DNA from: Lysobacteraceae bacterium
GTDB taxonomy: Bacteria; Pseudomonadota; Gammaproteobacteria; Xanthomonadales; Xanthomonadaceae
DNA: 64,000 nucleotides
Assembly: GCA_016789405.1 (NCBI GenBank)
Contig: JAEUPQ010000026.1
Span: forward strand, 62,001 to 126,000
Reading direction: 5' to 3'
The translations under genes were made by a program, and so were the position numbers. Below are positions 48,671 to 59,946 of the stretch, in pieces; the first letter of the stretch is position 1; every line of letters starts with the position of its first letter. The notes beneath the pieces were generated by a model. The model was given only the letters and a program-made list of their open reading frames with translations, was not told the DNA's origin and ran no database searches.

Positions 48671-49108
48671 ATGCGCCATGCATTCCCCCGAGGCCTCGCG
48701 CTGTGCGCGGCCCTGATCCTCAGCCCGGCCGCGATGGCCGGCGGCGACCTGACCTGCAAGATGAATTACAACCTCTCCGGATGGTCGGCGTTCTACAAGA
48801 CTGCGTCGGGCACGGGCACCGTGCACTGCAGCAACGGCCAGAGCCTGTCCGTGCGGATCAAGACGAAGGGCGGCGGCGTGACCTTCGGCAAGTACAAGGT
48901 GGTCAATGGCTTCGGCGAGTTCGCCAACGTCGGCGATATCCGCGAAGTCCTGGGCAGCTACGCCACTGCCGAAGCGCATGCATCGGCCGAAAAGAGCGCG
49001 TCCGCACAGGCGATGACCAACGGCGAGGTGTCGCTGGCGTTGTCCGGCAAGGGCAAGGGCTGGTCGCTGGGCGTGGCCTTCAGCAAGTTCACCATCGAAG
49101 CGAACTGA
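48671..49108 (+). CDS. Exported protein of unknown function
   Basis: A 145-residue protein with a signal peptide (about residues 1-23, cleavage after AMA) and an AGGAGA ribosome-binding site before the ATG at 48671. The mature part is small and glycine-rich, with a Cys pair (C28 in LTCKM and the Cys in VHCSNG), alternating hydrophobic residues and repeated patterns such as SGWSAFYKTASGTGTV, GGGVTFGKYKVV and GKGKGWSLGVAFSKFTIE. This resembles a beta-rich lipid-binding or EipA-like envelope fold, but I do not recognise a family. It lies alone between yceH and the antiporter gene and converges with the latter, 6 bases away. Confidence 0.75.
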   Translation: MRHAFPRGLALCAALILSPAAMAGGDLTCKMNYNLSGWSAFYKTASGTGTVHCSNGQSLSVRIKTKGGGVTFGKYKVVNGFGEFANVGDIREVLGSYATAEAHASAEKSASAQAMTNGEVSLALSGKGKGWSLGVAFSKFTIEAN

Positions 49109-49114
49109 TCCGCT

Positions 49115-50773
49115 TCAATTGCGCGGCGCCGCCTGCATCCGCCGGTACGGCGGCGCCGCCATCACCATTTCGCTCAGCGAATGCGCCAGCGCATGCTCGG
49201 CGAGGATCGCGGCATCGGCGCCGCGTTCCAGCAGGTGCTTCACGGCGGCATCGCTGTGCGCACGTGCCAGCACGGGAATGGGCGTCGAACCGGACTTGAG
49301 GCGCTGAACGACCTTGCCGGCCTCGAGCGGATCGGGCAGCGTCAGGACCGCCAATGCAGCGTGTTCCGGCGACGCTTCGGACAGCACGTCGTCGTCCGCG
49401 GCATTGCCCCGGACCGCCTGGTGCCCGGCGCTGCGCGCGGATTCGATGCGATCCGGGTCGGTATCGACCACGACGAAAGGCACGCCATCGCGGGCCAGCA
49501 GTTCGGCGAGCTTGATGCCGACGCGCCCGTATCCGATGAGCAACACGTATTCGAGAGGCGGAGGCGCATCGATCGTCGATGCCTGCGGTACGACGACTTT
49601 TCGTTGCTGGCGGCGTGCCAGCAGCGCGAACAGCAGCGGATTGAGCATGATCGACAGGATCGCGCCGGCAAGCACCAGGTCGCGGACCTGTTCATCCATC
49701 ACCTCGAGCGACACGCCCAGTCCGACCAGGATGAAGGAGAACTCGCCGATCTGCGCCAGGCTCGCGGCGATGGTCAGCGCGATCTCGTTCGATTTGCCCA
49801 GCAGGCGCACCACGGCCCAGGCCGCCAGCGATTTGCCGACGATGATGATGGCGAGGGTCTCCAGCACCTGCAGCGGCTGTTCGACCAGGATCATCGGATC
49901 GAACAGCATGCCGACCGAGACGAAGAACAGCACGGCGAAGGCATCGCGCAGCGGCAGCGAATCCTCGGCGGCCTTGTGTCCGAACGGCGACTCGTTCAGC
50001 AGCATGCCGGCGAAGAAGGCGCCGAGCGCGAACGACACGCCGAACAATTCGGCCGCGCCGAAGGCCACGCCCATCGCGCAAGCCAGCACGAACAGGGTGA
50101 ACAGTTCGCGCGAGCCGGTGCCGGCCACGCGTTCCAGCATCCAGGGCAGCACGCGGCGCCCGACGATGAGCATCAAGGCGATGAAACCGCCGACCTTCAG
50201 CAGCGTCGTGAGCAGCGCGGCGCCGAGGCTGCCGTTTCCGTCGTCGCCGCCATTGCTGGCCAGGGCGGGCACGAGGACCAGCGCAAGCACCATCGCAAGA
50301 TCCTCGACCACCAGCCAGCCGACCGCGATCCGTCCGCGTTCGCTGTCGAGCAGTCGCGCGCTTTCCAGTGCGCGCAGCAGCACGACCGTGCTGGCCACCG
50401 ACAGCGACAGGCCGAACAGCAGGCCCTCGGCATCGGACCAGCCCAGGCGCGTGCCGAGGAACCAGCCCATCACGGTAGCCGCGCCCATCTGCACGAGGGC
50501 GCCGGGAACGGCGAGCTTGCGCACCGAGATCAGGTCGCGCATCGAGAAATGCAGGCCCACGCCGAACATCAGCAGGATCACGCCGATCTCGGCCAACTGC
50601 GGCGCCAGGGTCTGGTCGCCGACGAAGCCGGGCGTGTACGGGCCGACGAGGACGCCGGCGAGCAGGTAGCCGACGATCGGCGATAGGCGAAGGCGGATGG
50701 CCAGGAGGCCGAAAACGAACGCGAGCACGAAGCCCACGCACAACATGGCGATGAGTGAGGTGTGGTGCGGCAT
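49115..50773 (-). CDS. Kef/YbaL-type cation:proton antiporter
   Basis: A 552-residue monovalent cation:proton antiporter-2 protein. About 12 helices form the first 385 residues, with the typical LSPIVGYLLAGVLVGPYTPGF and GVLLHF-like LLMFGVGLHFSMRDL. A TrkA-N/RCK domain (about 410-530) begins with VLLIGYGRVGIKLAELLA, a Rossmann motif that binds NAD(H). The overall plan is that of E. coli YbaL, related to KefB/KefC, without the glutathione-gated linker. It probably exports K+ or Na+ in exchange for protons in the inner membrane. ATG at 50773 chosen because the first helix starts right after it. Confidence 0.92.
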   Translation of the reverse strand: MPHHTSLIAMLCVGFVLAFVFGLLAIRLRLSPIVGYLLAGVLVGPYTPGFVGDQTLAPQLAEIGVILLMFGVGLHFSMRDLISVRKLAVPGALVQMGAATVMGWFLGTRLGWSDAEGLLFGLSLSVASTVVLLRALESARLLDSERGRIAVGWLVVEDLAMVLALVLVPALASNGGDDGNGSLGAALLTTLLKVGGFIALMLIVGRRVLPWMLERVAGTGSRELFTLFVLACAMGVAFGAAELFGVSFALGAFFAGMLLNESPFGHKAAEDSLPLRDAFAVLFFVSVGMLFDPMILVEQPLQVLETLAIIIVGKSLAAWAVVRLLGKSNEIALTIAASLAQIGEFSFILVGLGVSLEVMDEQVRDLVLAGAILSIMLNPLLFALLARRQQRKVVVPQASTIDAPPPLEYVLLIGYGRVGIKLAELLARDGVPFVVVDTDPDRIESARSAGHQAVRGNAADDDVLSEASPEHAALAVLTLPDPLEAGKVVQRLKSGSTPIPVLARAHSDAAVKHLLERGADAAILAEHALAHSLSEMVMAAPPYRRMQAAPRN

Positions 50774-50849
50774 CCCCGCAATATACGCGATGGCCTGCGC
50801 CGATCCTGTCCCCGGGTTCAGGTAGGCGCCGAAAATCCGCAAACGAACG

Positions 50850-50874
50850 GGGCGCCGTCACCGACGGCGCCCCG
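50850..50874 (-). terminator. Terminator of the TonB receptor gene
   Basis: An 11-bp stem, GGGGCGCCGTC/GACGGCGCCCC, with a 3-base loop. On the minus strand it lies about 40 bases after the receptor stop and is followed by GTTCGTTTG. Confidence 0.78.
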
Positions 50875-50914
50875 GGTCGCATCACTGGTCCGTCACCGTG
50901 TCGTTACCGGCGCG

Positions 50915-53341
<2,427 letters not shown>

Positions 53342-53548
53342 CAGCAATGCATCCATGTGTGGGGGGAGGGTCCTGACCGTCCGGGTGTAGCACGCACCCC
53401 GGAGGGGGTCAATCCAACCATCCGCATGAAGCGATGCCGGTCACGGCGCCGGCCAGGTCCGTGTCGCCAGCCGATTCCCCGCTGCCCCGGCGAGCAGCGT
53501 AAAATCGCCGACCGGCCGGCTTTCCCGGCAGCGCACTTCGCCATCCCC

Positions 53549-55408
53549 ATGATTTCCTTCCGCAATTTCGCCCTTCGCCGGGGCGAGCGCCTGCTCCTGT
53601 CCGATGTCGACCTCGCCCTGCATGCCGGATGGCGCGTGGGCGTGGTGGGCCGCAACGGCACCGGCAAGTCCTCCCTGTTCGCCGCGCTGATGCGCGACAT
53701 CGAGCCTGACAAGGGGGACCTGGACCTGCCCGGCAAGGCGCGCATCGCCAGCGTGGCCCAGGAAACGCCGTCGCTGCCCGATCCGGCGCTGGACTTCGTG
53801 CTCAGCGGCGACGCCGAAGTGCACGCAGCGGTGCAGGCCGAGGCGAATGCCTTCGCCGCCGAGGATTGGGAAGCGGTGGCCGAGGCCCACCAGCGGCTGG
53901 AGGAGGTCAACGGCTACGACGCCAGTGCGCGCGCCGGACGCCTGCTACATGGCCTGGGCTTCCCGGCCGAGACCCATCCCAAGGCCGTGTCGGACTTCTC
54001 CGGCGGCTGGCGCGTGCGCCTGAACGTGGCGCGCGCGCTGATGACGCCCAGCGACCTGCTGCTGCTCGACGAACCCACCAACCACCTCGATCTCGATGCC
54101 GTGGTCTGGATGGAAGAATGGCTGCGCCGCTACCCCGGCACGCTACTGGTGATCTCGCACGATCGCGAGTTCCTCGACAACGTCACCACCCACACGCTGC
54201 ACCTGCACGACGGCAAGGCCAAGCTCTACGCCGGCAACTACACGCAGTTCGAGCGCCAGCGCGCCGAGCACCTGCGACAGCAGAACATCGCGTTCGAGAA
54301 GGAACAGGCCGAGCGCGCGCACCTGCAGAAGTTCATCGACCGTTTCAAGGCCAAGGCCAGCAAGGCCAAGCAGGCGCAGTCGCGCATGAAGCGCCTGGAA
54401 AAGCTGGCCGGCACCGAAGCGGTGCGCGCCGAGCGCGAGTTCCGCATCGAATTCCCGGCGCCGGCGAGGATGCCGTTCGCGCTCATGCGCCTCAACGACG
54501 CGAATTGCGGCTACGGTGCCGACGCCACGATCCTGCACGACGTGGGCTTCGGGCTGGAGGCCGGCGACCGCATCGGCCTGCTCGGTCCGAACGGCGCAGG
54601 CAAGTCGACGCTGGTCAAATCGCTGGTCGGCGAGCTGTCGCTGCTCTCGGGCGAGCGCTATGCGCACCCCGATCTGCGCATCGGCTACTTCGCGCAGCAC
54701 ACCGTCGAATCGCTGGTCGAAGGCACGTCGCCGATCGACCACCTGCGCGAGCTGTCGCCTGATTCGCCGACCCAGGCGTTCCGCGACTTCCTCGGCAAGT
54801 GGTATTTCCCCGGCGATCGCGCGTTCGAGGTGATCGACGGTTTCTCCGGCGGCGAGAAGGCGCGCCTCGCGCTGGCGCTGATCGCTTGGCGCCAGCCGAA
54901 CGTGCTGCTGCTCGACGAACCGACCAACCATCTCGACCTGGACATGCGCGAGGCCCTGGCCGAAGCGTTGAGCGACTTCGACGGGGCGATCGTCATGGTG
55001 TCGCATGACCGGCACCTCATCGGCCTGGTCTGCGACAAGTTCGTGCGCGTCGCCGACGGCGTGGTCGAACCCTTCGACGGCGACCTCGACGAATACGCCG
55101 CGTGGTTGCGCACGCGCAGCGGCAGCGAGCAGAAGAAGGCCGAAAGCAAGGCGACGAAGCCGGTCGAGGTTGCACCGCCGGCGCCGCCCGCGCCACCCGC
55201 GAAGAAGATCAACCCGCACAAGCTCGCAAAGGCCGAGGCGCGCGTCGCCGAAATCGAAGCGAAGCTCGCGGACATCGAGACATCCCTGGCGGATCCTGCC
55301 GCCTACGCCGATGGCGGCAAGCGCGCCAACGACCTCGGTCGAGAGCAGCAGGCGCTGCGCGCGCAGCTGGAATCTGCCGAAGCGGAGTTGCTGTCGCTCT
55401 ACGAATGA
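53549..55408 (+). CDS. yheS: ABC-F ATPase YheS
   Basis: A 619-residue soluble ABC-F protein with two ATPase modules and no membrane domain. The first has Walker A GRNGTGKS (34-41), signature FSGGWRVRL and DEPTNHLDLDA; the second has GPNGAGKST, FSGGEKARL and DEPTNHLDLDM. A basic linker (FKAKASKAKQAQSRMKRL) lies between, and a C-terminal coiled coil follows a Pro/Ala-rich stretch (VAPPAPPAPPAKK-like). ABC-F proteins bind the ribosomal E site and help stalled ribosomes. The start MISFRNFALRRGERLL matches E. coli YheS. No clear ribosome-binding site is visible. Confidence 0.93.
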   Translation: MISFRNFALRRGERLLLSDVDLALHAGWRVGVVGRNGTGKSSLFAALMRDIEPDKGDLDLPGKARIASVAQETPSLPDPALDFVLSGDAEVHAAVQAEANAFAAEDWEAVAEAHQRLEEVNGYDASARAGRLLHGLGFPAETHPKAVSDFSGGWRVRLNVARALMTPSDLLLLDEPTNHLDLDAVVWMEEWLRRYPGTLLVISHDREFLDNVTTHTLHLHDGKAKLYAGNYTQFERQRAEHLRQQNIAFEKEQAERAHLQKFIDRFKAKASKAKQAQSRMKRLEKLAGTEAVRAEREFRIEFPAPARMPFALMRLNDANCGYGADATILHDVGFGLEAGDRIGLLGPNGAGKSTLVKSLVGELSLLSGERYAHPDLRIGYFAQHTVESLVEGTSPIDHLRELSPDSPTQAFRDFLGKWYFPGDRAFEVIDGFSGGEKARLALALIAWRQPNVLLLDEPTNHLDLDMREALAEALSDFDGAIVMVSHDRHLIGLVCDKFVRVADGVVEPFDGDLDEYAAWLRTRSGSEQKKAESKATKPVEVAPPAPPAPPAKKINPHKLAKAEARVAEIEAKLADIETSLADPAAYADGGKRANDLGREQQALRAQLESAEAELLSLYE

Positions 55409-55433
55409 CCCCTGGATGCCGGGTGCCCGGGCG

Positions 55434-56006
55434 TCAGTCCGGTGCGCATTCCAGGTGGGCCAGGCATTCCTCGTCGGGGAGCTGCAGGGCGCGGTAGGGC
55501 GACTGATAGAGCGCGTAGAGGGTCTTCTCCTCCAGGTCGATGCGGTCGCCCAGCAACGAAGCGATCACGTCGAGGTCGCGGATGAAGGCGTCCCGATTGG
55601 CGGCGGTCACCGGAATCTCGGTGTAGTGCCTCGTGAAGAGGGTGACGAGCCGTGCGATGCCTGCCATCCGCGCGCTGGTACGGTCCAGTCGCTCGGCGAT
55701 GAGTGGATCTTCACGGAAGGCATGGGCGACATAGGCGTAGAAGTGCAGGTTCTCTTCTTCGATATGCCGGTGCAGGTCGTTGCGGAAGCGGGCGAGGGTG
55801 CCGGGGATCTTGGCGAACTGACGGTGCTGCGCGTGGTCTTCCAGCCGGCCCAGGGAGTCCTGCAGGCTGGCGTGGTCGGACGTCAGGTGCTTGATGAGAG
55901 TCGGGTCGTAGGTGGCGGGAGCCCGGGCGTCGGTGCCGGCTATGCAGGCCATGCCGTACCCGCGGGCAGTGCGATCGTCGGTGTCGCGGAGTTCGAGGGA
56001 GAACAT
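55434..56006 (-). CDS. Hemerythrin-like (HHE) domain protein
   Basis: A 190-residue protein with a single four-helix hemerythrin-like domain. Candidate metal ligands are the His residues in LIKHLTSDH, the Glu/His pair in HRHIEEENLHFYAYV, the His in LFTRHYTEI, and the Glu in DLEEKTLYALY. The first 40 residues (FSLELRDTDDRTARGYGMACIAG) form an extra N-terminal stretch. Such proteins bind non-heme iron and act in oxygen, nitric oxide or iron sensing or storage; which applies is unknown. It converges with yheS, 25 bases away. Family level call only. Confidence 0.78.
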   Translation of the reverse strand: MFSLELRDTDDRTARGYGMACIAGTDARAPATYDPTLIKHLTSDHASLQDSLGRLEDHAQHRQFAKIPGTLARFRNDLHRHIEEENLHFYAYVAHAFREDPLIAERLDRTSARMAGIARLVTLFTRHYTEIPVTAANRDAFIRDLDVIASLLGDRIDLEEKTLYALYQSPYRALQLPDEECLAHLECAPD

Positions 56007-56799
56007 GGGCTCCGTCCCTTGGGCGACTGCATGCCCAGCTGGCTGTGCGCATCGATGCTTTCGACTCGTCCACGGCCTCGATGCGCAATCGTCCGTGTTG
56101 TCCTGAACGACGTCGTCGGACGCGTTCCGGATGCAAAGACAGCAAGAGCAGTGCCAGTGTGCTGCGTGGAATTGCAGGCGTCGTCGCATATCCGGATGTT
56201 CATGACACCTGCATCGAACAGGCTGCGGCGCGTGTGGACACCATACCTCGGCCCCGCATGAATTGCCTGAAAGATACGGAAACTGGGTGATTCCACTGGT
56301 CTGCATGAGTGTTTTCCCGCAGCCCGGCATCGCGCTTCCGACACGTTGCGGACCTGCATATCGATGCCAGGGGGAATCCCGGCTGGGCACGGTGCGCTGG
56401 ATGTGGCGCGCGGTGACGCGCAGCGGCAGATTGCGTCCGGATCCACGCGAGGTCTTGCCGCGTCGTGGAAATCGAAGGACGCGAAGGGACATTCGCGTCA
56501 GTTCGATAGCGGGACTGTATCGTTGCGTGAAATCGAATCGATGTTCCATTGCCACGTTCAGGCTGGATGTTGGCGCCTGCGGATCTCGCCGAGGGGCCTC
56601 CACGGAGCAGTCAGAGGTTGCCAGCGCGAATGGGCCCTGGCGTGGCCGTCGGGTTATCATTCGCGGCCAGATTTTCCGGGATGGTCCTGCCTCGGTCGCG
56701 AGGACCGGACGCCATGCGTCCGTCGCCGGTTTCGCGTTGTCGCCGCAGCCGGAAACCATCGATATGAGCCTGTTTTCCACGAATAGAGTCGGGGGTTTG
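56007..56799. other. Long intergenic region, no convincing gene
   Basis: Nearly 800 bases without a supported gene lie between the hemerythrin-like gene and the unknown secreted protein. Frames in it have no ribosome-binding site or coherent hydrophobic pattern. The base composition is lower in GC than in its neighbours, which suits regulatory or decayed sequence. The frame of the following gene extends through it up to 56263, but that part is basic and unstructured and is unlikely to be translated. Confidence 0.4.
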
Positions 56800-58908
56800 A
56801 TGCGCAAGCTTGTTGTCGGGGGACTGGTGATCGGTTTGGCGGCTGTCGTGTGGGCGTCGTCGGGGCCAATGTCCGTGCCGGGCGCGTCTTCCCCGTCGTG
56901 GACTGGGTCGAGCAAGTCGGATGAGCGTTCGAAACTTCCCCGCCCGCGTCCCATCGGGAGGCCTTCGCATGTTTCTGCATCCCAGGCACTGAACGAGAAT
57001 TCCCTGCCTGCGAATGGCTCCGCGCCGAGGCTGCCTCCGCTGTCGGTGCGCCTGGCCGGCAGTATCGACCCCGTCGGCGGGAACGCTTCAGCGGTTGTGG
57101 TCCGCGTCGACGGGCAGTCCGTCCCGGTCACGCTTTCGGGCGACGGCTTCATCGCGAACCTCGACCGTGTGTCCCGGCATGCGATGGTGGATATCCAGGT
57201 CTCGAAGTCCGGCGCTGCATTCACTGCGTTGGCCGGAAGCGTGCTGCAATTGAAGAGACAGGCGGGTCCAGATGGCACCGTGGTGCCTTCCGAGAATCCG
57301 TCGTTGCGCGTATCGCCGCTGAGTACGGCCGTCCGTTTCTTCGTGATGCGCGAATTGGGTGGACGCCTGCCCATCACGGACCGCGAACTGGATTCCGCAT
57401 TGCATGCGATCTTTCCCGACGATCTTGGTCCCGCCATGAACATGCTGCATCTGACCGCTGCGGGTCAGATCGCATTGCCGGCTGGTTATTCGAACGGGCA
57501 TGCCTTGCTCGCCAACCAGACCGATTATCGCATTTGGGTGGATCTGAACCGGAATCTCGTTCGTTCATTCGAAACGAGGCTCCGCGAGCAACCCGGCGCA
57601 CCATTCGCGCCTGTGGACACGGAGCGGAGCTGGTTGTCGCTAGGCCGAATCCCCCTGGGGGGCGCGTTGAACTTTGCGACGACTTCCGAGGCGCTGCTCA
57701 AGACGCCGTCCGGCTATGAGGCCCATTCATTCCCGGGACGCCGCAATGCGTCGTTCAGTCGACAGCTGTTGTCGGATGGAGACCTCGAACTCACGCCGAT
57801 CGGTGCCGTCTACCGGGATACGGTCGTATCGAAGCCCTTCTTGGCGGGCAACTATATCGATGTGATCCAGCGAAGAACGGTCGCCTCCGAGCGTTATCGA
57901 CGCATCTTCATTGGTGATCGAAGCGCCTTGTGGTTGCGTACCCGGGTCGAGTCCGTGGGTTACCCGGACTATCCCTCGCAATTGCCCGAATACGTGACAA
58001 CGACCGTAGTCATCGCAATGGCCGATTTCGACAGGACGCTGATTCCCTTCGAGCCTGCGCAGTTGTCCGGCCGACGCGGCATGCAGATGTTCTGCCCGGG
58101 GCCGATCAGCTTGGCGGGGCAACGTCCCGACCTGTTGCCATGCCAGTACGCAGTCCACGTGATGGGGGCATCCGGCAGCGGTACGATCGAAGGGGTTGGC
58201 AGCACCGTCGATGAGTTGTTTCGACCAATCGTGCCCACGGCCACTGCAGCGTTCCAGTGGACGCTGGAGGCAGACGGCGGTCTTCGCGTTTCCGGACCGG
58301 GCTATTCGTTCAAGGCCTGGCGGCTCGGGCTCGGCGATGGACTGATCGAGCCCATCATGTATGTGGCAACCGCCCAGGATGCGAACGGGTCTTACAGCCA
58401 TGCTGGCCGCAGTCTGATTCTGGATTCCTCCGGGCAGACGGGCTTTTCGCAGGACGACCCGCTCGGGCAATGGAAATATGCGTCGTTTGGCGACGAGCGG
58501 GGCGAATATGCCTATCACGAAAACTCGCCCTTGGTTTCAACGACTTTCGAGCGAGCCGCTGACGGCAATGGCTGGCGGCGCGATACCTTGTCGGACGGGA
58601 ATGCAGTTTCCGTCATCACGTATCGTTCGAGCTGGCAATTGTGGAGTGGCCAACTATACGAAACGCGTTATCAGGCCAACATTCCAACCGGAATTCCGGG
58701 CACGAGCGGTTTCCATACTTGCGAGCAGGCCTTCGCCCAGGGGGCGACCGTTTGTGCTCCACTGCGTGTTCGGCATTTTCGCCCGTTCGCCAAGGTCGGA
58801 AATCGCTGGTATGGCATTGAGGATGACTACCTGCGGACCAGCGGCCTTGGTGCAACGCCCATCACCTTCACGCGGCTTTCACGCGCGAACGTCTACCGAC
58901 CGATCTGA
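56800..58908 (+). CDS. Large secreted or anchored protein of unknown function
   Basis: A 702-residue protein. I chose the ATG at 56800 (GGGGG upstream), which gives a clear signal or anchor segment, LVVGGLVIGLAAVVWASSG; an ATG 36 bases upstream is a second option. After a Pro/Ser-rich linker (SSPSWTGSSKSDERSKLPRP) comes a beta-rich domain (LPPLSVRLAGSIDPVGGNAS, VVVRVDGQSVPVTLSG), then a long middle part with few features and two or three Cys near the end (TSGFHTCEQAFAQGATVC). It ends 5 bases before the FmdB gene. I do not recognise it. Codon use is somewhat less GC-biased than the flanking genes, hinting at a different history. Confidence 0.7.
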   Translation: MRKLVVGGLVIGLAAVVWASSGPMSVPGASSPSWTGSSKSDERSKLPRPRPIGRPSHVSASQALNENSLPANGSAPRLPPLSVRLAGSIDPVGGNASAVVVRVDGQSVPVTLSGDGFIANLDRVSRHAMVDIQVSKSGAAFTALAGSVLQLKRQAGPDGTVVPSENPSLRVSPLSTAVRFFVMRELGGRLPITDRELDSALHAIFPDDLGPAMNMLHLTAAGQIALPAGYSNGHALLANQTDYRIWVDLNRNLVRSFETRLREQPGAPFAPVDTERSWLSLGRIPLGGALNFATTSEALLKTPSGYEAHSFPGRRNASFSRQLLSDGDLELTPIGAVYRDTVVSKPFLAGNYIDVIQRRTVASERYRRIFIGDRSALWLRTRVESVGYPDYPSQLPEYVTTTVVIAMADFDRTLIPFEPAQLSGRRGMQMFCPGPISLAGQRPDLLPCQYAVHVMGASGSGTIEGVGSTVDELFRPIVPTATAAFQWTLEADGGLRVSGPGYSFKAWRLGLGDGLIEPIMYVATAQDANGSYSHAGRSLILDSSGQTGFSQDDPLGQWKYASFGDERGEYAYHENSPLVSTTFERAADGNGWRRDTLSDGNAVSVITYRSSWQLWSGQLYETRYQANIPTGIPGTSGFHTCEQAFAQGATVCAPLRVRHFRPFAKVGNRWYGIEDDYLRTSGLGATPITFTRLSRANVYRPI

Positions 58909-58913
58909 CAGCC

Positions 58914-59204
58914 ATGCCCATCTACGCATTCGAATGTGAAGCTTGCGGTCACGCCTTCGACCGTCTCCAGAAAATGTCCGACCCTGATCCGACCGAGTGC
59001 CCGTCCTGCGGTGAGCCGCGGGTCAAGCGCCAGTTGACCGCGCCGTCGTTCCGACTTGCCGGCGGTGGCTGGTACGAGACCGATTTCAAGAAGGACGGCG
59101 ACAAGAAGCGCAACCTTGCCGAGTCGTCGGCCGGTGGTGCGAAACAGGAATCGTCGGCGCCGGCAGCGCCCCCGCCTGCGCCTTCCTCGTCGTCGTCGAC
59201 ATGA
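58914..59204 (+). CDS. FmdB-family zinc ribbon protein
   Basis: A 96-residue protein with an N-terminal zinc ribbon: MPIYAFECEACGHAFD and CPSCGEP supply the four Cys ligands (CxxC ... CxxC). The rest has the family's KRQLTAPSFRLAGGGWYETDFK and an Ala/Pro/Ser tail. In this bacterial group an fmdB-like gene commonly lies near aspS, as here. Function unknown; a regulatory or RNA-binding role is often guessed. Its stop overlaps the lipoprotein ATG by 4 bases. Confidence 0.9.
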   Translation: MPIYAFECEACGHAFDRLQKMSDPDPTECPSCGEPRVKRQLTAPSFRLAGGGWYETDFKKDGDKKRNLAESSAGGAKQESSAPAAPPPAPSSSSST

Positions 59205-59872
59205 GCCTTCGCGACCTGCGTTGCGCGGTTGCGCTTTCGTTGTTGCTGGGAACCCTGGCCGGTTGTTCGGCCATGCCTGCCCGCAAGAGCGGGGATGTCG
59301 ATGCACGCACGTCACCACGGGCGCTGCCGGAAGCGGCAGACGCCCTGCTGGCAGGCCTGGCCCGCCACTGCGGGCGGGCCTATGCCGGCACGGTGGAAAC
59401 CGACGTGCCTGAAACCGCCGACTCGCCATTCGCAGGCAAGTCGCTGGTGATGCATGTCCGTGAATGCGGGCGCGACGTGGCGCGCGTGCCGTTCCACGTC
59501 GGCGAGGATCGTTCAAGGACGTGGGTCTTCACGCGCAACGCCAGCGGGTTGCGTCTCAAGCACGATCACCGTCATGCAGACGGCAGTGCCGATGCCCTGA
59601 CGATGTACGGCGGGGATGCCGCGTCCGCCAGCGTGCCGGGCGAACCCGTGTCGAGGATCGCGTTCCCGGCGGACGCCGAGTCGATCGCGATGTTCAGGGC
59701 GAGTGGGCGCGAGGTGTCGGTGACCAATGTCTGGGCCGTCGAGTTGTCCGACCATCGTTTCGTGTACGAGTTATCGCGTCCCGGCGGGCGACTGTTCCGC
59801 GTGGTCTTCGATCTCGACCGGCCGGTGGCTGCGCCGCCGCCGCCATGGGGCGCGACCGACGCCGCGCAATGA
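59201..59872 (+). CDS. Putative lipoprotein
   Basis: A 223-residue protein with a lipoprotein signal: a hydrophobic stretch and the lipobox LAGC (Cys at about residue 22). The mature part has a Cys pair (RHCGRAY and VRECGRD) and mixed beta strands, with VTNVWAVELSDHRFVYELSRPGGRLFRVVFDL near the end in part shared with predicted envelope proteins. No known family is evident. It is coupled to the fmdB-like gene by ATGA and followed by a strong terminator. Confidence 0.82.
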   Translation: MSLRDLRCAVALSLLLGTLAGCSAMPARKSGDVDARTSPRALPEAADALLAGLARHCGRAYAGTVETDVPETADSPFAGKSLVMHVRECGRDVARVPFHVGEDRSRTWVFTRNASGLRLKHDHRHADGSADALTMYGGDAASASVPGEPVSRIAFPADAESIAMFRASGREVSVTNVWAVELSDHRFVYELSRPGGRLFRVVFDLDRPVAAPPPPWGATDAAQ

Positions 59873-59888
59873 TCAGCCGCCTCAAACG

Positions 59889-59920
59889 ACAAGCCCCGCC
59901 GAAGCGGGGCTTGTGCGTTT
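59889..59920 (+). terminator. Terminator after the lipoprotein gene
   Basis: An 11-bp stem, ACAAGCCCCGC/GCGGGGCTTGT, around a CGAA loop, followed by GCGTTTTG. It begins 17 bases after the lipoprotein stop. Confidence 0.85.
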
Positions 59921-59946
59921 TGAGCGAGCGATGCGTCCGCGCGTGG

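Noticed and set aside
55434-56006. Anti-sigma factor Rsd/AlgQ instead of hemerythrin-like protein
   Set aside because: Helical length is similar, but the His and Glu spacing (H, HIEEE, RHY, DLEE) fits the HHE metal site better.
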